A stretch of 61,471 bases of DNA from Acidihalobacter prosperus (GCF_000754095.2 NZ_JQSG02000006.1:181693-243163); one strand, 5' to 3'. Shown: positions 45,249-55,204, counted from the stretch's first letter. Notes: generated from the sequence alone by a model not told the origin. Translations and numbers: made by a program.

Positions 45249-46477
45249 CGGGCGGCCTCGTTGCGGGTGGACAAATGCTGCATGATCCTGCCCGCGATCC
45301 GCTCCGACGCGCAGCCGTCTCCGAATGGATTCACGTGTGCGCGCATCGCCGCCCAATCCTCGGGATGGCGGTGCAACCATTCGACCGCAGTCAATATCTC
45401 CTCCTCGCAGGTACCGACCAGACGACCGGCACCGCACTCGATCACCTCCGGCCGCTCGGTCTGCCGTCGCGCGATCAGTACCGGCACGCGCGCGCAGACC
45501 GCCTCCTCCTGAATGCCGCCGGAATCCGTGATCACCAGCCAGGCACGCGAAAGCAACTGCAGCATGGCCTGGTAAGGCAATGCCTCGACCAGACTGCAGC
45601 GCGAGCTCGATTCGGCGGGGGCGGCATCGACGACGCACCTGACGGCTCGCTGCACCTCGGGATTCGGGTGCAATGGCCAGATCACGCGCATGTCCGGGTA
45701 ACGCGCAAGCAAGGCCATCACCGCGCGCGCCAGCCGGGTCAGGCCATCGCCCCAGTTTTCGCGGCGATGCGCCGTCACCAGCAGCAACCGCTCCCTCTCA
45801 TCCCTCCCCTCCTGGGCGGCACCGATACGCCCAAGGCCCCAGGCCACAGCATCCACCACGGTATTGCCGGTTACCTGAACGCTATGGCGCGCGACGCCTT
45901 CGGCGAGCAGATTTTCGGCCGCGCGCACCGTGGGCGCGAAGTGCCACGTGGCCAGACGCGAGATCAGCTGGCGGTTGATCTCCTCCGGGAAAGGCTCCTC
46001 GGGGTCGCCCGAGCGCAGCCCGGCCTCTACGTGGCCCACCGGCAGGCGCAGGTAAAAGGCCGCCAGCGCGCCGACAAAGGCGCTGGTGGTATCGCCCTGC
46101 ACCAACACGGCATCAGGCGCCAGCCTGCGCAGCGTTTCCGAAATCCGCGACAGCAACCGTTCCGTCAGATGCGACAGTCCCGGCTCGCGGCGATTCAACA
46201 GCAGGCTGACCGTGGGCGCCATGTCGAAAAACTCGTACAGCGGATGGGTCACCGCTTCGTGCTGACCGCTATGAATCACCAGCGACGCAACGCCCGCCGC
46301 CTCCAAGGCACGATGGACCGGCGCCATCTTGATCACCTCCGGTCGCGTGCCGATGAACAGCGCGACGCGGGGACGACGAACGTCGCACGCCGCATCCCCG
46401 ACATCGAACAGCGACATCCGGCAGGCATTCAGGCCCGCCCCATCTCCGGCTTCTCCCATATCCTGGAAATTACTCAC
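45236..46477 (-). CDS. wecB: UDP-N-acetylglucosamine 2-epimerase
   Basis: 413 residues from a GTG start preceded by AAGGAG. Non-hydrolysing epimerase making UDP-ManNAc from UDP-GlcNAc. Motifs: LFIGTRPEVIKMAPVHRALE, VIHSGQHEAVTHPLYEFF, VLVQGDTTSAFVGALAAFYL, VGHVEAGLRSGDPEEPFPEE, RRENWGDGL, ITDSGGIQEEAVC. It points to a ManNAc-containing polymer made by the locus. An N-terminal 35 residues precede the usual start, without signal-peptide character. Confidence 0.92.
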   Translation of the reverse strand: MSNFQDMGEAGDGAGLNACRMSLFDVGDAACDVRRPRVALFIGTRPEVIKMAPVHRALEAAGVASLVIHSGQHEAVTHPLYEFFDMAPTVSLLLNRREPGLSHLTERLLSRISETLRRLAPDAVLVQGDTTSAFVGALAAFYLRLPVGHVEAGLRSGDPEEPFPEEINRQLISRLATWHFAPTVRAAENLLAEGVARHSVQVTGNTVVDAVAWGLGRIGAAQEGRDERERLLLVTAHRRENWGDGLTRLARAVMALLARYPDMRVIWPLHPNPEVQRAVRCVVDAAPAESSSRCSLVEALPYQAMLQLLSRAWLVITDSGGIQEEAVCARVPVLIARRQTERPEVIECGAGRLVGTCEEEILTAVEWLHRHPEDWAAMRAHVNPFGDGCASERIAGRIMQHLSTRNEAARCTA

Positions 46478-46497
46478 CCTCGCTCCTTTTCATGTCG

Positions 46498-47316
46498 TCA
46501 TTGCGCAAGGGCGCCGATACCCTGCAGCAGCAATCCCATGCGCTGCGCGATCATCGGCGTGCCGGTTGTCGTGCCGACCCGCATCAACAGCTGGTTCGTC
46601 ACCTGGTTCGCGTTTGACACCACCTGGGCGTTCTGACTGATCCCACCGACGCCCAATTGCTGGTTCACGGAGCCGAATCCCGGCAGCGTAATGCCGAGCG
46701 ACACACCATTGCCGCCCACGCTGACCGTACCGACCGCGCCGCCCTTGACCACCACCAGATTGGGTTCGATCACGCCAGGCCCCGAGGCGGCGAGCGGCGT
46801 GATCGCGCCTGACGGTCCCACCTGCACGTCCGCCTGATTGCTCACCTGATTGCCGTCTCCCGCCACCTGTATGCCCTGCGTGACGCCCTGGCCATGACCC
46901 GCGAGACTCCCCGACGCCGTACGGTTGCCTGGCTGCGTCGCCGACTCGAAACCGCCACGCTCCTTAGACCAACTCGCAAACGTGACCGACGGGCGGCCCT
47001 GAACCGTGCCGATACCGATATCGGTCCCGACAGTCATGCTGTCGCCCTGTCCGGTCTGCCAGCTGCTCACCATCTGCAAACCGAAATACACGACGTTGGC
47101 TCCATCGACGTATTTGCCACGGATGCCAGCCAGACCCGCGGACGTGAGCACGGGATAACGAGCGGTCATGCCCAGCGCGCCGGCAGCCCCGTCCAAGGAC
47201 GTCACGGGCATCGCCATCACAGGGCCGGACACCAGCATCAGCGCGCCCGCACCCAGGCCGACACGCAGGCCGAATCTCATCCAGTCGGATTTCACCCTGA
47301 AAATCATCCGGTTCAT
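46498..47316 (-). CDS. Secreted protein of the amyloid locus, FapE/FapA-like position
   Basis: 272 residues from ATG 47316, which has GGAG ahead; a GTG three codons upstream is too close to its Shine-Dalgarno. Signal peptide to about VMAMPV. The body is Gly/Ser/Gln-rich; two related segments, GVTQGIQVAGDGNQVSNQADVQVG (in part) and ISQNAQVVSNANQVTNQLLM, share the pattern Q.V....NQV.NQ. No Pfam family is recognised. Its place right after the C39 protease matches fapE in Pseudomonas, but the identity is only positional. One of the least-known genes here. Confidence 0.5.
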   Translation of the reverse strand: MNRMIFRVKSDWMRFGLRVGLGAGALMLVSGPVMAMPVTSLDGAAGALGMTARYPVLTSAGLAGIRGKYVDGANVVYFGLQMVSSWQTGQGDSMTVGTDIGIGTVQGRPSVTFASWSKERGGFESATQPGNRTASGSLAGHGQGVTQGIQVAGDGNQVSNQADVQVGPSGAITPLAASGPGVIEPNLVVVKGGAVGTVSVGGNGVSLGITLPGFGSVNQQLGVGGISQNAQVVSNANQVTNQLLMRVGTTTGTPMIAQRMGLLLQGIGALAQ

Positions 47317-47332
47317 CTCCTGCACCTCTCCT

Positions 47333-48034
47333 TCAGAACTGATTGATTGGCGTCACGCCAAAATGTCCTATCGGGGCGCCCAGGATCTCGTGCACGAGCG
47401 GCATGACCGCGCGCACGCGCGTGACGCCGCCTTTTCGCAATGGCGTGGACCGGTCGTAGTCACGGCCGACGATCGCGAAAATCACCCCATTCCAGTCGCG
47501 CACGAATTCGGGCAGGCGAATCTCCCGGTTACCCAGGCGCGGATCCGCCACAAAGGCATACCCGTCATCGACGCGTTTGAGCACGACGAAATGCTCGTAC
47601 CCATGCAAACTCAGCAGCACGATCACCGGCATCTTGAGCGTCGACAGCACCGTGGGCGGGACGTGATAACCGATGCCTCTGTAACCCAGACGCTCGACAT
47701 ACCGTTGCATGTCCAACATCGAAAACCCGCGTTTTCTCACTTCCTGGGCATCACTCGCCGCCAGCATGCCGCGCAGCACTTCCTGGCCATCCACGGGTCT
47801 GCCGTATGCGTATCGCAGGATGGTCGCCACCGCCGCGGAACCACAGCTGTAATCCGTGCCCTGCGGGACGACATCCTTGAATTTGAGCGCCTGGATACTG
47901 TCCACATGAAGCCTCGTCCCCGCGAGAAGCCCGGGGACCACGAGGCCCATGCTCCATCCGGGCCCCGCACCCAATAGACCGGCGACCAGAATGAACGCAC
48001 CGATCCGGCGACCTTGGGTCACGGCTTTCGACAT
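47333..48034 (-). CDS. C39-family cysteine protease (FapD-like)
   Basis: 233 residues from the ATG giving MSKAVTQGRRIGAFILVAGL, a signal peptide ending near WSMG; GAGGTG stands upstream. Papain-like C39 domain: the Cys in TDYSCGSAAVATILRYAYG, KMPVIVLLSLHGYEHFVVL with the His, and YAFVADPRLGNREIRLPEF with the Asp/Asn. No ABC-transporter domains, so it is not a bacteriocin exporter. In the Pseudomonas fap operon FapD is a stand-alone C39 protease acting in the periplasm on amyloid export. Placed between the amyloid gene and the 272-residue secreted protein. Confidence 0.8.
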   Translation of the reverse strand: MSKAVTQGRRIGAFILVAGLLGAGPGWSMGLVVPGLLAGTRLHVDSIQALKFKDVVPQGTDYSCGSAAVATILRYAYGRPVDGQEVLRGMLAASDAQEVRKRGFSMLDMQRYVERLGYRGIGYHVPPTVLSTLKMPVIVLLSLHGYEHFVVLKRVDDGYAFVADPRLGNREIRLPEFVRDWNGVIFAIVGRDYDRSTPLRKGGVTRVRAVMPLVHEILGAPIGHFGVTPINQF

Positions 48035-48073
48035 GGAGCACCTCGTGGCAACCGTGAAAGAAGCGGGAAGAAG

Positions 48074-48101
48074 GGGAGGCCCGGCAAACACCGGACCTCC
48101 C
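48074..48101 (-). other. Intra-operon hairpin after the amyloid gene
   Basis: The minus-strand RNA GGGAGGTCCGG/CCGGGCCTCCC (48091-48101 with 48074-48084) forms an 11-pair stem with one G-U and a 6-base loop, 12 bases after the amyloid stop. A pyrimidine-rich but not U-only stretch follows. It probably lowers read-through or protects the upstream mRNA so the structural protein is made in excess of the protease. Confidence 0.55.
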
Positions 48102-48113
48102 AGGGAACGGACC

Positions 48114-50372
48114 TCAATCCGCGTCGCTGATGGTCAGCGTGTTGCGCTGCAGATTGCCGGCACCCGCCGCCACATTCAGGCCGATATCGCCGGAAGCATT
48201 CTGCAGAACGTGGCCCGTGACCGACGCCGTGTTGACCGGTATCATGCCGTCGCCGTCGTAATCACCATCCCCCTTGGGCAGAGTGGCGCTCAGCTGGCCC
48301 AGCGAGACCTGCGAAACCTGGGTCACCGCAACGCCGTTGCGGCCGCCGCGATTGTAGGCATACGCAAGATCGTTGCCCTGGATGTTCTGGGCACCCGCAG
48401 CGACGTTCACGCCGATGTGGCCACTGGCGTTCTGCAGGGCATACTGAGACACGCTGGCGTCGTTGTGCGTGCCCACCGACAACGTACCGGCCAGGCCGCC
48501 GGCGGTCTGGCTGCCGAAGACCATCGCGGCGGCATCGCCGCCAAGCTTGGTGCCCCAGGCGGTCGCAATGGCGGTGTTGTTACCCTGCATGTTCTGCACG
48601 CCGGAAGCCACGTTCGCGCCGATATTGCCGGTCGCGTCCTGCAGCACGTTGCCATTGATGAACGCGTTGTTGCTGGTCTGGGAAAGCAGCGCCACGCTGG
48701 GTGCGTACATCCAGCGGCACAGCGTCATGCCGTTATTGCCGGACTGCGCATCCCAGATCGATGCCAGGCTGCTGGTCGTGCTGCCCGTCGTTCCGGCGGC
48801 ATTGGAGACCACGGTGGCATTGCTCTGCATGTTCTGCGTGCCTGCCGCCACGTTGACGCCGATGTTGCCACTGGCATGCTGCATGACCTCGCCGCTCAGG
48901 CTCGCTGTGTTCTGCCCGCCGAACCACCAGCCGTAACCCTGGTTCGCGGCGAACTGAGCAACGCTCGCCTGATCATTGCCGATCATCGAAATGGCGCGCT
49001 TGCCGGCATTGTTGTACGCCACCGACAGGGAGTTACCCTGCAGGTTCTGCGCACCCGCGGCATCGTTGACGCCGATGTTGCCGCTGGCATCCTGCAGCAC
49101 CTGATCGCCCAGGCCTGCCTGGTTGTAGCTGTAACGGCTGCCACCGAAGGCAAACGGACCGGAGCTCTGACGGTTTTCCGCGCTGCCTGCCGCGACACCG
49201 TTCGACTTCGTGCCCCAGCTCACGGCAATCGCGCTGTTGTTGGCCTGCATGTTCTGCGTACCGGCCGCCACGTTCACGCCGATGTTGCCGGAGGCGTGCT
49301 GCAGCACCTGGTTGCTAACACTCGCGCTGTTATTGCCGCCGGTATTTTCCGAGGCGTTGAGCACGTTCGCCATCTGACCGTTGTAGACGCTCGCCGAGCT
49401 ACTGCTCTTGGTGGCGACGGGCGAACTCGGATAGCCCGCACCCGCAGTCGATACGGCCAGATTGTTGCCCTGCAGATTCTGCAGACCGGCCGCCGCGTTG
49501 ACGCCGATGTTGCCGCCGGCATACTGCAGCACCTGATCGTTGAGATAGGCCGTGTTCAGGGCGTACTGACTCCAGGCCTGCAGCATGCCGCTGATCTGCT
49601 GGCTGTCGATGCCTGCCGTGGCGTACAAGCCATTGGTGTCGAGCGCCAGCGCCATGTTGTTCGCGCCCATGTTCTCGGCACCCGCCGCCACGTTCACACC
49701 GATGTTGCCGCTGGCATGCTGCAGCACCTGATCGCTCAGACTGGCCTGATTCGAGCCATACTGCTGCGCCGCGTCCCCGTCGCCCCAGAAGAAGAACAGT
49801 CCGGAATCCTGCAGGTTGCCGATGCTCGACTCGGCCTCGCCAAAGGCCTGCGAACCGACGCCGACGGCAATGCCCGTATTGTTGGCCTGCATGTTCTGAT
49901 CGCCGGCGGCCACGTTGAGGCCGATATTGCCACTGGCGTTCTGCATCACCTGATTCGAAACCGTCGCACTGTTGGAACCACCGTACCACCACCATGGGGA
50001 GAGGCTCATGGAGAAGCTGTCGATGTTGCCGACCTGGGCATTGCCCACCGAGGCCTCGGCACTGGTGCGCGTCAGCAGCGAACCTGCCGCGATCCCGAGC
50101 GTGGCATTGTTGGCCTGCATGTTCTCACTGCCGGCAGCCACGTTGAGGCCGATGTTGCCGCTGGCATTCTGCAGCACCTTATGATTGGCCTTGGCCTGAT
50201 TGCTGGCATCCATCGACACGGAACCGATACCCATGCTCGCCTGGTCGCTGGACAGGTTCGCGACCGCCGAACTCGTCGTACCGTGCTCGCCGCCGCTCGC
50301 ATAGGCCGCAGGTGCCGCCATGGCGGCCCCGATCGCCACCGCCAGCGCACCGAGCTTAAATTGCTTATTCAT
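48114..50372 (-). CDS. Repeat-rich secreted protein, Fap-like functional amyloid (major subunit candidate)
   Basis: 752 residues from the ATG giving MNKQFKLGALAVAIGAAMAA with AAGGAG ahead; an ATG nine codons upstream lacks a signal peptide. Ten copies of a 24-residue motif of the type VLQ.ASGNIGVNVAAG.QN start at residues 66, 142, 216, 281, 356, 424, 496, 576, 645, 722, every 65-80 residues. The motif (GNIGVNVAAG..N.Q.N) resembles FapB/FapC repeats. Linkers vary and include aromatic clusters PWWWY, LFFFW, GWWF. Single Cys552. The fold is probably a cross-beta solenoid or amyloid fibre on the cell surface. Confidence 0.65.
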   Translation of the reverse strand: MNKQFKLGALAVAIGAAMAAPAAYASGGEHGTTSSAVANLSSDQASMGIGSVSMDASNQAKANHKVLQNASGNIGLNVAAGSENMQANNATLGIAAGSLLTRTSAEASVGNAQVGNIDSFSMSLSPWWWYGGSNSATVSNQVMQNASGNIGLNVAAGDQNMQANNTGIAVGVGSQAFGEAESSIGNLQDSGLFFFWGDGDAAQQYGSNQASLSDQVLQHASGNIGVNVAAGAENMGANNMALALDTNGLYATAGIDSQQISGMLQAWSQYALNTAYLNDQVLQYAGGNIGVNAAAGLQNLQGNNLAVSTAGAGYPSSPVATKSSSSASVYNGQMANVLNASENTGGNNSASVSNQVLQHASGNIGVNVAAGTQNMQANNSAIAVSWGTKSNGVAAGSAENRQSSGPFAFGGSRYSYNQAGLGDQVLQDASGNIGVNDAAGAQNLQGNSLSVAYNNAGKRAISMIGNDQASVAQFAANQGYGWWFGGQNTASLSGEVMQHASGNIGVNVAAGTQNMQSNATVVSNAAGTTGSTTSSLASIWDAQSGNNGMTLCRWMYAPSVALLSQTSNNAFINGNVLQDATGNIGANVASGVQNMQGNNTAIATAWGTKLGGDAAAMVFGSQTAGGLAGTLSVGTHNDASVSQYALQNASGHIGVNVAAGAQNIQGNDLAYAYNRGGRNGVAVTQVSQVSLGQLSATLPKGDGDYDGDGMIPVNTASVTGHVLQNASGDIGLNVAAGAGNLQRNTLTISDAD

Positions 50373-50440
50373 TTCGCTCTCCTTACACTTCAAGTGCATC
50401 CATAAAAATGCGGTAATGACCGTTACCGCGAACCACCCCG

Positions 50441-51037
50441 TCAGGGGACTGCTCCCTCAACCTGCAGGGAGAAACCGTTGGCCAGGCGGTTGTCGTTACC
50501 AGCCGCCTGGCTTACTTGTAAAACGCCGTGCGCGCGATCAAATGCCTGAGCCGAAATGCTCGCCGTTCTTGATCCGCCATCCGCATTCCCTGACTTGCCC
50601 GCGCCATTCGGCACTGCGGCCAGTTGCTGCCCAAGGCCGCCCGCCGTCAGCGCATGAACCGACCCCAACCCGATGGCGGCGCTATTTGCCTCTTCGTTGC
50701 TGCTGCCACTGGCCTGATTCGCCTGCAATAGACCGCTGGCGCCGGCAAATACCTGACCCGTGATCGTCGCCCCCAACTGACCGCCGGCCGACGACGACAC
50801 CGCGCTCTGCGACAGTCGCGCCTCCGATCCTGCAAGCGAGCCCACGGCAAGACTGCCGAGATTGGCCTGCACGTTGCCGTTACCCGCCGCGATATTCAGC
50901 CCCAGCGCCCCACTCGCACCCTGCAGGGCCTGGCCGCCGATCAGACTCTGACTGCCACCCTCAGCGTGTGCCGACATGCCCGCCGCGAAGCCGAAACACC
51001 CGACAAGCGCGAGAACAGAGACATAAAGCGTTTTCAT
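50441..51037 (-). CDS. Short three-repeat partner of the amyloid protein (FapB/minor-subunit candidate)
   Basis: 198 residues, signal peptide MKTLYVSVLALVGCFGFAAG-MSAHA. Three degenerate copies of the same repeat begin near residues 37, 96 and 165 (ALQGASGALGLNIAAGNGN, VFAGASGLLQANQASGSSN, AFDRAHGVLQVSQAAGNDN). It lies directly before the ten-repeat gene. In Pseudomonas a shorter Fap protein (FapB) seeds FapC; the same relation is inferred here. GAGGGG precedes the ATG. Confidence 0.6.
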   Translation of the reverse strand: MKTLYVSVLALVGCFGFAAGMSAHAEGGSQSLIGGQALQGASGALGLNIAAGNGNVQANLGSLAVGSLAGSEARLSQSAVSSSAGGQLGATITGQVFAGASGLLQANQASGSSNEEANSAAIGLGSVHALTAGGLGQQLAAVPNGAGKSGNADGGSRTASISAQAFDRAHGVLQVSQAAGNDNRLANGFSLQVEGAVP

Positions 51038-51046
51038 ATCGACCCC

Positions 51047-51346
51047 TCACCTCACCACGGGAACCAGCACGTTTAATTTGGTTGCCTGCGTATTGCCGAG
51101 GCCGCTGCGGAGATTGATATTTCCGGATTGCGGGCGAGTATTCGACGAATCCCACAACCTGACCCTGGTACGCACGCGAATTCGGACGCTGGGGCCGGCC
51201 GTCGGCAGACCCTTGCCATAGACTTCCGCCAGGTGCGACTCGCTCAACGGGGCGAAACCGGATAGCCGGGTATCGGCGGCGGTCGCCCACGTAGCGCTCG
51301 ACAGGACACTGGCGACGAGCAGACTGATGACTAGAAGCGGCTTCAT
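51047..51346 (-). CDS. Small secreted protein, first gene of the amyloid locus
   Basis: 99 residues from the ATG giving MKPLLVISLLVASVLSSATW, signal peptide to about TAA; GAGGA precedes it. The mature 75 residues contain LSESHLAEVYGKGLPT and a C-terminal NINLRSGLGNTQATKLNVLV without the repeat. No family recognised; the first gene of Pseudomonas fap operons, fapA, is also a small secreted protein. Follows a sigma-54 type promoter by about 34 bases. Confidence 0.6.
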   Translation of the reverse strand: MKPLLVISLLVASVLSSATWATAADTRLSGFAPLSESHLAEVYGKGLPTAGPSVRIRVRTRVRLWDSSNTRPQSGNINLRSGLGNTQATKLNVLVPVVR

Positions 51347-51379
51347 GGCGATCCTCGATACGCATTCTCCCCCTGCCAT

Positions 51380-51395
51380 ATCAATCTTCGTGCCA
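51380..51395 (-). promoter_or_regulatory. Candidate sigma-54 (-24/-12) promoter of the amyloid/EPS operon
   Basis: Minus strand TGGCAC-GAAGA-TTGAT (complement of 51380-51395): a perfect -24 box and correct 5-base spacing, with TTGAT in place of TTGCA at -12. It lies 34 bases before the first ATG of a gene run whose last gene is a sigma-54 activator with GAFTGA. The remainder of the region to bioD (51396-51675) holds an AT-rich stretch, possible upstream activator sites, and no other gene. Confidence 0.55.
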
Positions 51396-51675
51396 TCGAT
51401 TCAAGCCATTGAATAAATGAAAAAAATTATCAAAAAATCCGCGCAATCCAAATTTGAATACATTCCACAGGCTCAATATCTGCGAATCGTCTCAGCGCTG
51501 CGACAGGCAGGTATGATGCGACCGTGGAAAAACCCGCTTTCGCTGGCTCTTAGCCTCACCGTTTCGTCTCTAAAATGAGACGCCCATGGGGCAAATTCTC
51601 AAATGATTGTTATGAAAGGTTTTTTTAGCAAACATCTGTCTTAAACCTTGGACGCGCATGAAATAAGGAGGTGTT

Positions 51676-52368
51676 ATGAACCACGCTTGGACGCCGACCG
51701 GCCTCTTCGTGACGGCAACCGATACCGGTACGGGCAAGACCACGCTGGCCAGCCAGCTCGCCGCAGCCCTCCACGCACGCGGCAGCTGCGTCAGAGTCCG
51801 CAAACCGGTCGAATCAGGGTGCGCGCACGACGAGGACGGGAACCTGCTGCCGGCCGATGCCTTGGCATTGCAACGTGCCGCAGGTGAGCGGGAATCGCTT
51901 GAAGCGGTCGCCCCCTACCGCCTCAGCGCCGCGCTGTCACCGGCCAGAGCCGCTGCGCTGGAGGGTATTTCACTGACGCTCGACAAACTCGAACGGGCAT
52001 GTTTGGTGGGGGGAAGGCAGGGCGATTTCCTGCTGGTGGAAGGTGCCGGCGGCTTTTACTCGCCGCTGGCAAGCGATGGCCTCAATGCCGATCTCGCCAG
52101 CCGACTGCGCCTGCCCTTGCTGATACTGGCACCCGACCGTCTGGGCGTGATCGGACATGTGTTGCTGACCCTCGAAGCGGCCGCCCGCCGCGGTCTCGAC
52201 GTGGCGGGCGTGGTGCTCAACCGCCTGCCTGACCCCGAGAGACCTGCGCAACTCGACAATGCGACCGAGCTGTCGGCGCTGACCCCGGACACGCCGCTCT
52301 ATAGCGTTGCCGACACCGACGGAATGGCGCCGCTGGCGGCGGCACTGGCAGAACACCTGATCCGTTGA
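51676..52368 (+). CDS. bioD: Dethiobiotin synthetase
   Basis: 230 residues. Forms the ureido ring of dethiobiotin from DAPA, CO2 and ATP. P-loop FVTATDTGTGKTTLASQLAA, RVRKPVESGC with the catalytic Lys, LLVEGAGGFYSPL, LLILAPDRLGVIGHVLLTLE. AAGGAGG precedes the ATG. Other bio genes are not in the window. A terminator-type hairpin lies 45 bases downstream. Confidence 0.93.
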   Translation: MNHAWTPTGLFVTATDTGTGKTTLASQLAAALHARGSCVRVRKPVESGCAHDEDGNLLPADALALQRAAGERESLEAVAPYRLSAALSPARAAALEGISLTLDKLERACLVGGRQGDFLLVEGAGGFYSPLASDGLNADLASRLRLPLLILAPDRLGVIGHVLLTLEAAARRGLDVAGVVLNRLPDPERPAQLDNATELSALTPDTPLYSVADTDGMAPLAAALAEHLIR

Positions 52369-52410
52369 ATGCCCGTTTACCTCCATCGCGCAATGATTCG
52401 CAGCCAATAA

Positions 52411-52436
52411 AAAAGGGCGGCCTCTCGGCCGCCCTT
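52411..52436 (-). terminator. Terminator shared by bioD and fba, strong for the minus strand
   Basis: Ten-pair stem AAGGGCGGCC/GGCCGCCCTT (52413-52422 with 52427-52436) and a 4-base loop. Read on the minus strand it ends in a U run (complement of AATAAAAAA), so it terminates the fba transcript. On the plus strand the stretch that follows is only pyrimidine-rich. Confidence 0.8.
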
Positions 52437-52462
52437 CTCGTCTTGCGTCGCTTGCGACTCGC

Positions 52463-53527
52463 TCAGTTGATCTTGGGATCCAACTCGCCGCTCTGATAAC
52501 GCTTGGTCATCGCCTCAAGGCCGAGGGCCTTGATCTTGGACGCCTGACCGGCCGAACCGAAGGCTTCGAAACGGGCCTGGCAGATGTCCTTCATCGCCTT
52601 GGTGGAAGCCTTGAGCCACTTGCGCGGATCGAAATCCTTGGGGTTCTCGGCCAGGAACTTGCGCACCGCGCCGGTACTGGCCATGCGCAGGTCGGTATCG
52701 ATGTTGACCTTGCGCACGCCGTGCTTGATGCCCTCGACGATCTCTTCGACCGGCACGCCATAGGTCTGCCCCATGTCGCCGCCGTAGTTGTTGATGATCT
52801 GCAGCCATTCCTGCGGCACCGACGAGGAACCGTGCATCACCAGATGAGTGTTGGGGATGCGCGCGTGGATTTCCTTGACGCGCTGAATGGCCAGGATGTC
52901 GCCGGTCGGCGGGCGGGTGAACTTGTAGGCGCCATGGCTGGTGCCGATGGCGATGGCCAGCGCGTCGACGCCGGTCTTCTTGACGAAGTCGGCGGCCTCT
53001 TCCGGATCGGTCAGCAGCTGGCTGTGGTCGAGCACGCCCTCGGCGCCGCTACCGTCTTCCTCGCCCGCCATGCCGGTCTCGAGCGAGCCCAGGCAGCCCA
53101 ACTCGCCCTCGACGGAAACGCCGAGCGCGTGCGCCAGTTCGACGACCTTGCGCGTGACCTCGACGTTGTACTCGTAGGTCGACGGCGTCTTCATGTCGGC
53201 CTGCAGCGAACCGTCCATCATCACCGAGGTGAAGCCGGACTGGATCGAGCGGAAGCACACCGCCGGTTCGGCGCCGTGATCCTGATGCAGTACGATCGGG
53301 ATGTCAGGATACTGCTCGGCGGCCGCCACGATCAGGTGGCGCAGGAAGGGCTCGCCGGCATACTTGCGCGCACCGGCGGAGGCCTGGATGATCACCGGGC
53401 TGTCGACCGCGGTGGCGGCATCCATGATGGCATGCACCTGCTCCATGTTGTTGGCGTTGAAGGCCGGCATGCCGTAACCCTGTTCGGCGGCATGATCCAG
53501 CAACTGACGTAACGAAATGAGGGCCAT
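52463..53527 (-). CDS. fba: Class II fructose-bisphosphate aldolase, Calvin-cycle type
   Basis: 354 residues. Zn-dependent enzyme condensing DHAP with GAP or erythrose 4-phosphate. Motifs: [83 protein letters not shown] and [20 protein letters not shown]. The long C-terminus [20 protein letters not shown] is typical of the CbbA subtype. Last gene of tkt-gap-pgk-pyk-fba. Confidence 0.96.
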   Translation of the reverse strand: MALISLRQLLDHAAEQGYGMPAFNANNMEQVHAIMDAATAVDSPVIIQASAGARKYAGEPFLRHLIVAAAEQYPDIPIVLHQDHGAEPAVCFRSIQSGFTSVMMDGSLQADMKTPSTYEYNVEVTRKVVELAHALGVSVEGELGCLGSLETGMAGEEDGSGAEGVLDHSQLLTDPEEAADFVKKTGVDALAIAIGTSHGAYKFTRPPTGDILAIQRVKEIHARIPNTHLVMHGSSSVPQEWLQIINNYGGDMGQTYGVPVEEIVEGIKHGVRKVNIDTDLRMASTGAVRKFLAENPKDFDPRKWLKASTKAMKDICQARFEAFGSAGQASKIKALGLEAMTKRYQSGELDPKIN

Positions 53528-53632
53528 GTTGACCTCCTTAGGTATCGTGGTGGAATTGTAGGTACTGCATGAATTCGGTTTTCGAACGCACCTCGGCCCG
53601 GCATCAGGCTAGGCGCAGGCCCATCGCCTGCA

Positions 53633-55078
<1,446 letters not shown>

Positions 55079-55204
55079 GCTCTGTGGACTCCTTTGAGCC
55101 GTGTGTGCCTGCGTAATACGCCGCAGGCGACGCGTCCGGTTGACTTCCGGCACCCTAAACCGCGCAGATGGCCGGGACGTGACAATCGGTCCCGATCGCC
55201 GTCG

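Noticed and set aside
48114-50372. Regular DNA repeats as a possible CRISPR array or tandem repeat element
   Set aside because: Spacing varies (65-80 codons), the repeats diverge at DNA level and stay in frame; they are protein repeats.
47949-50405. An 818-codon open frame with repeats opposite the amyloid gene
   Set aside because: The repeats are the reverse reading of the amyloid repeats; no signal peptide and no ribosome site, while the minus frame has both.
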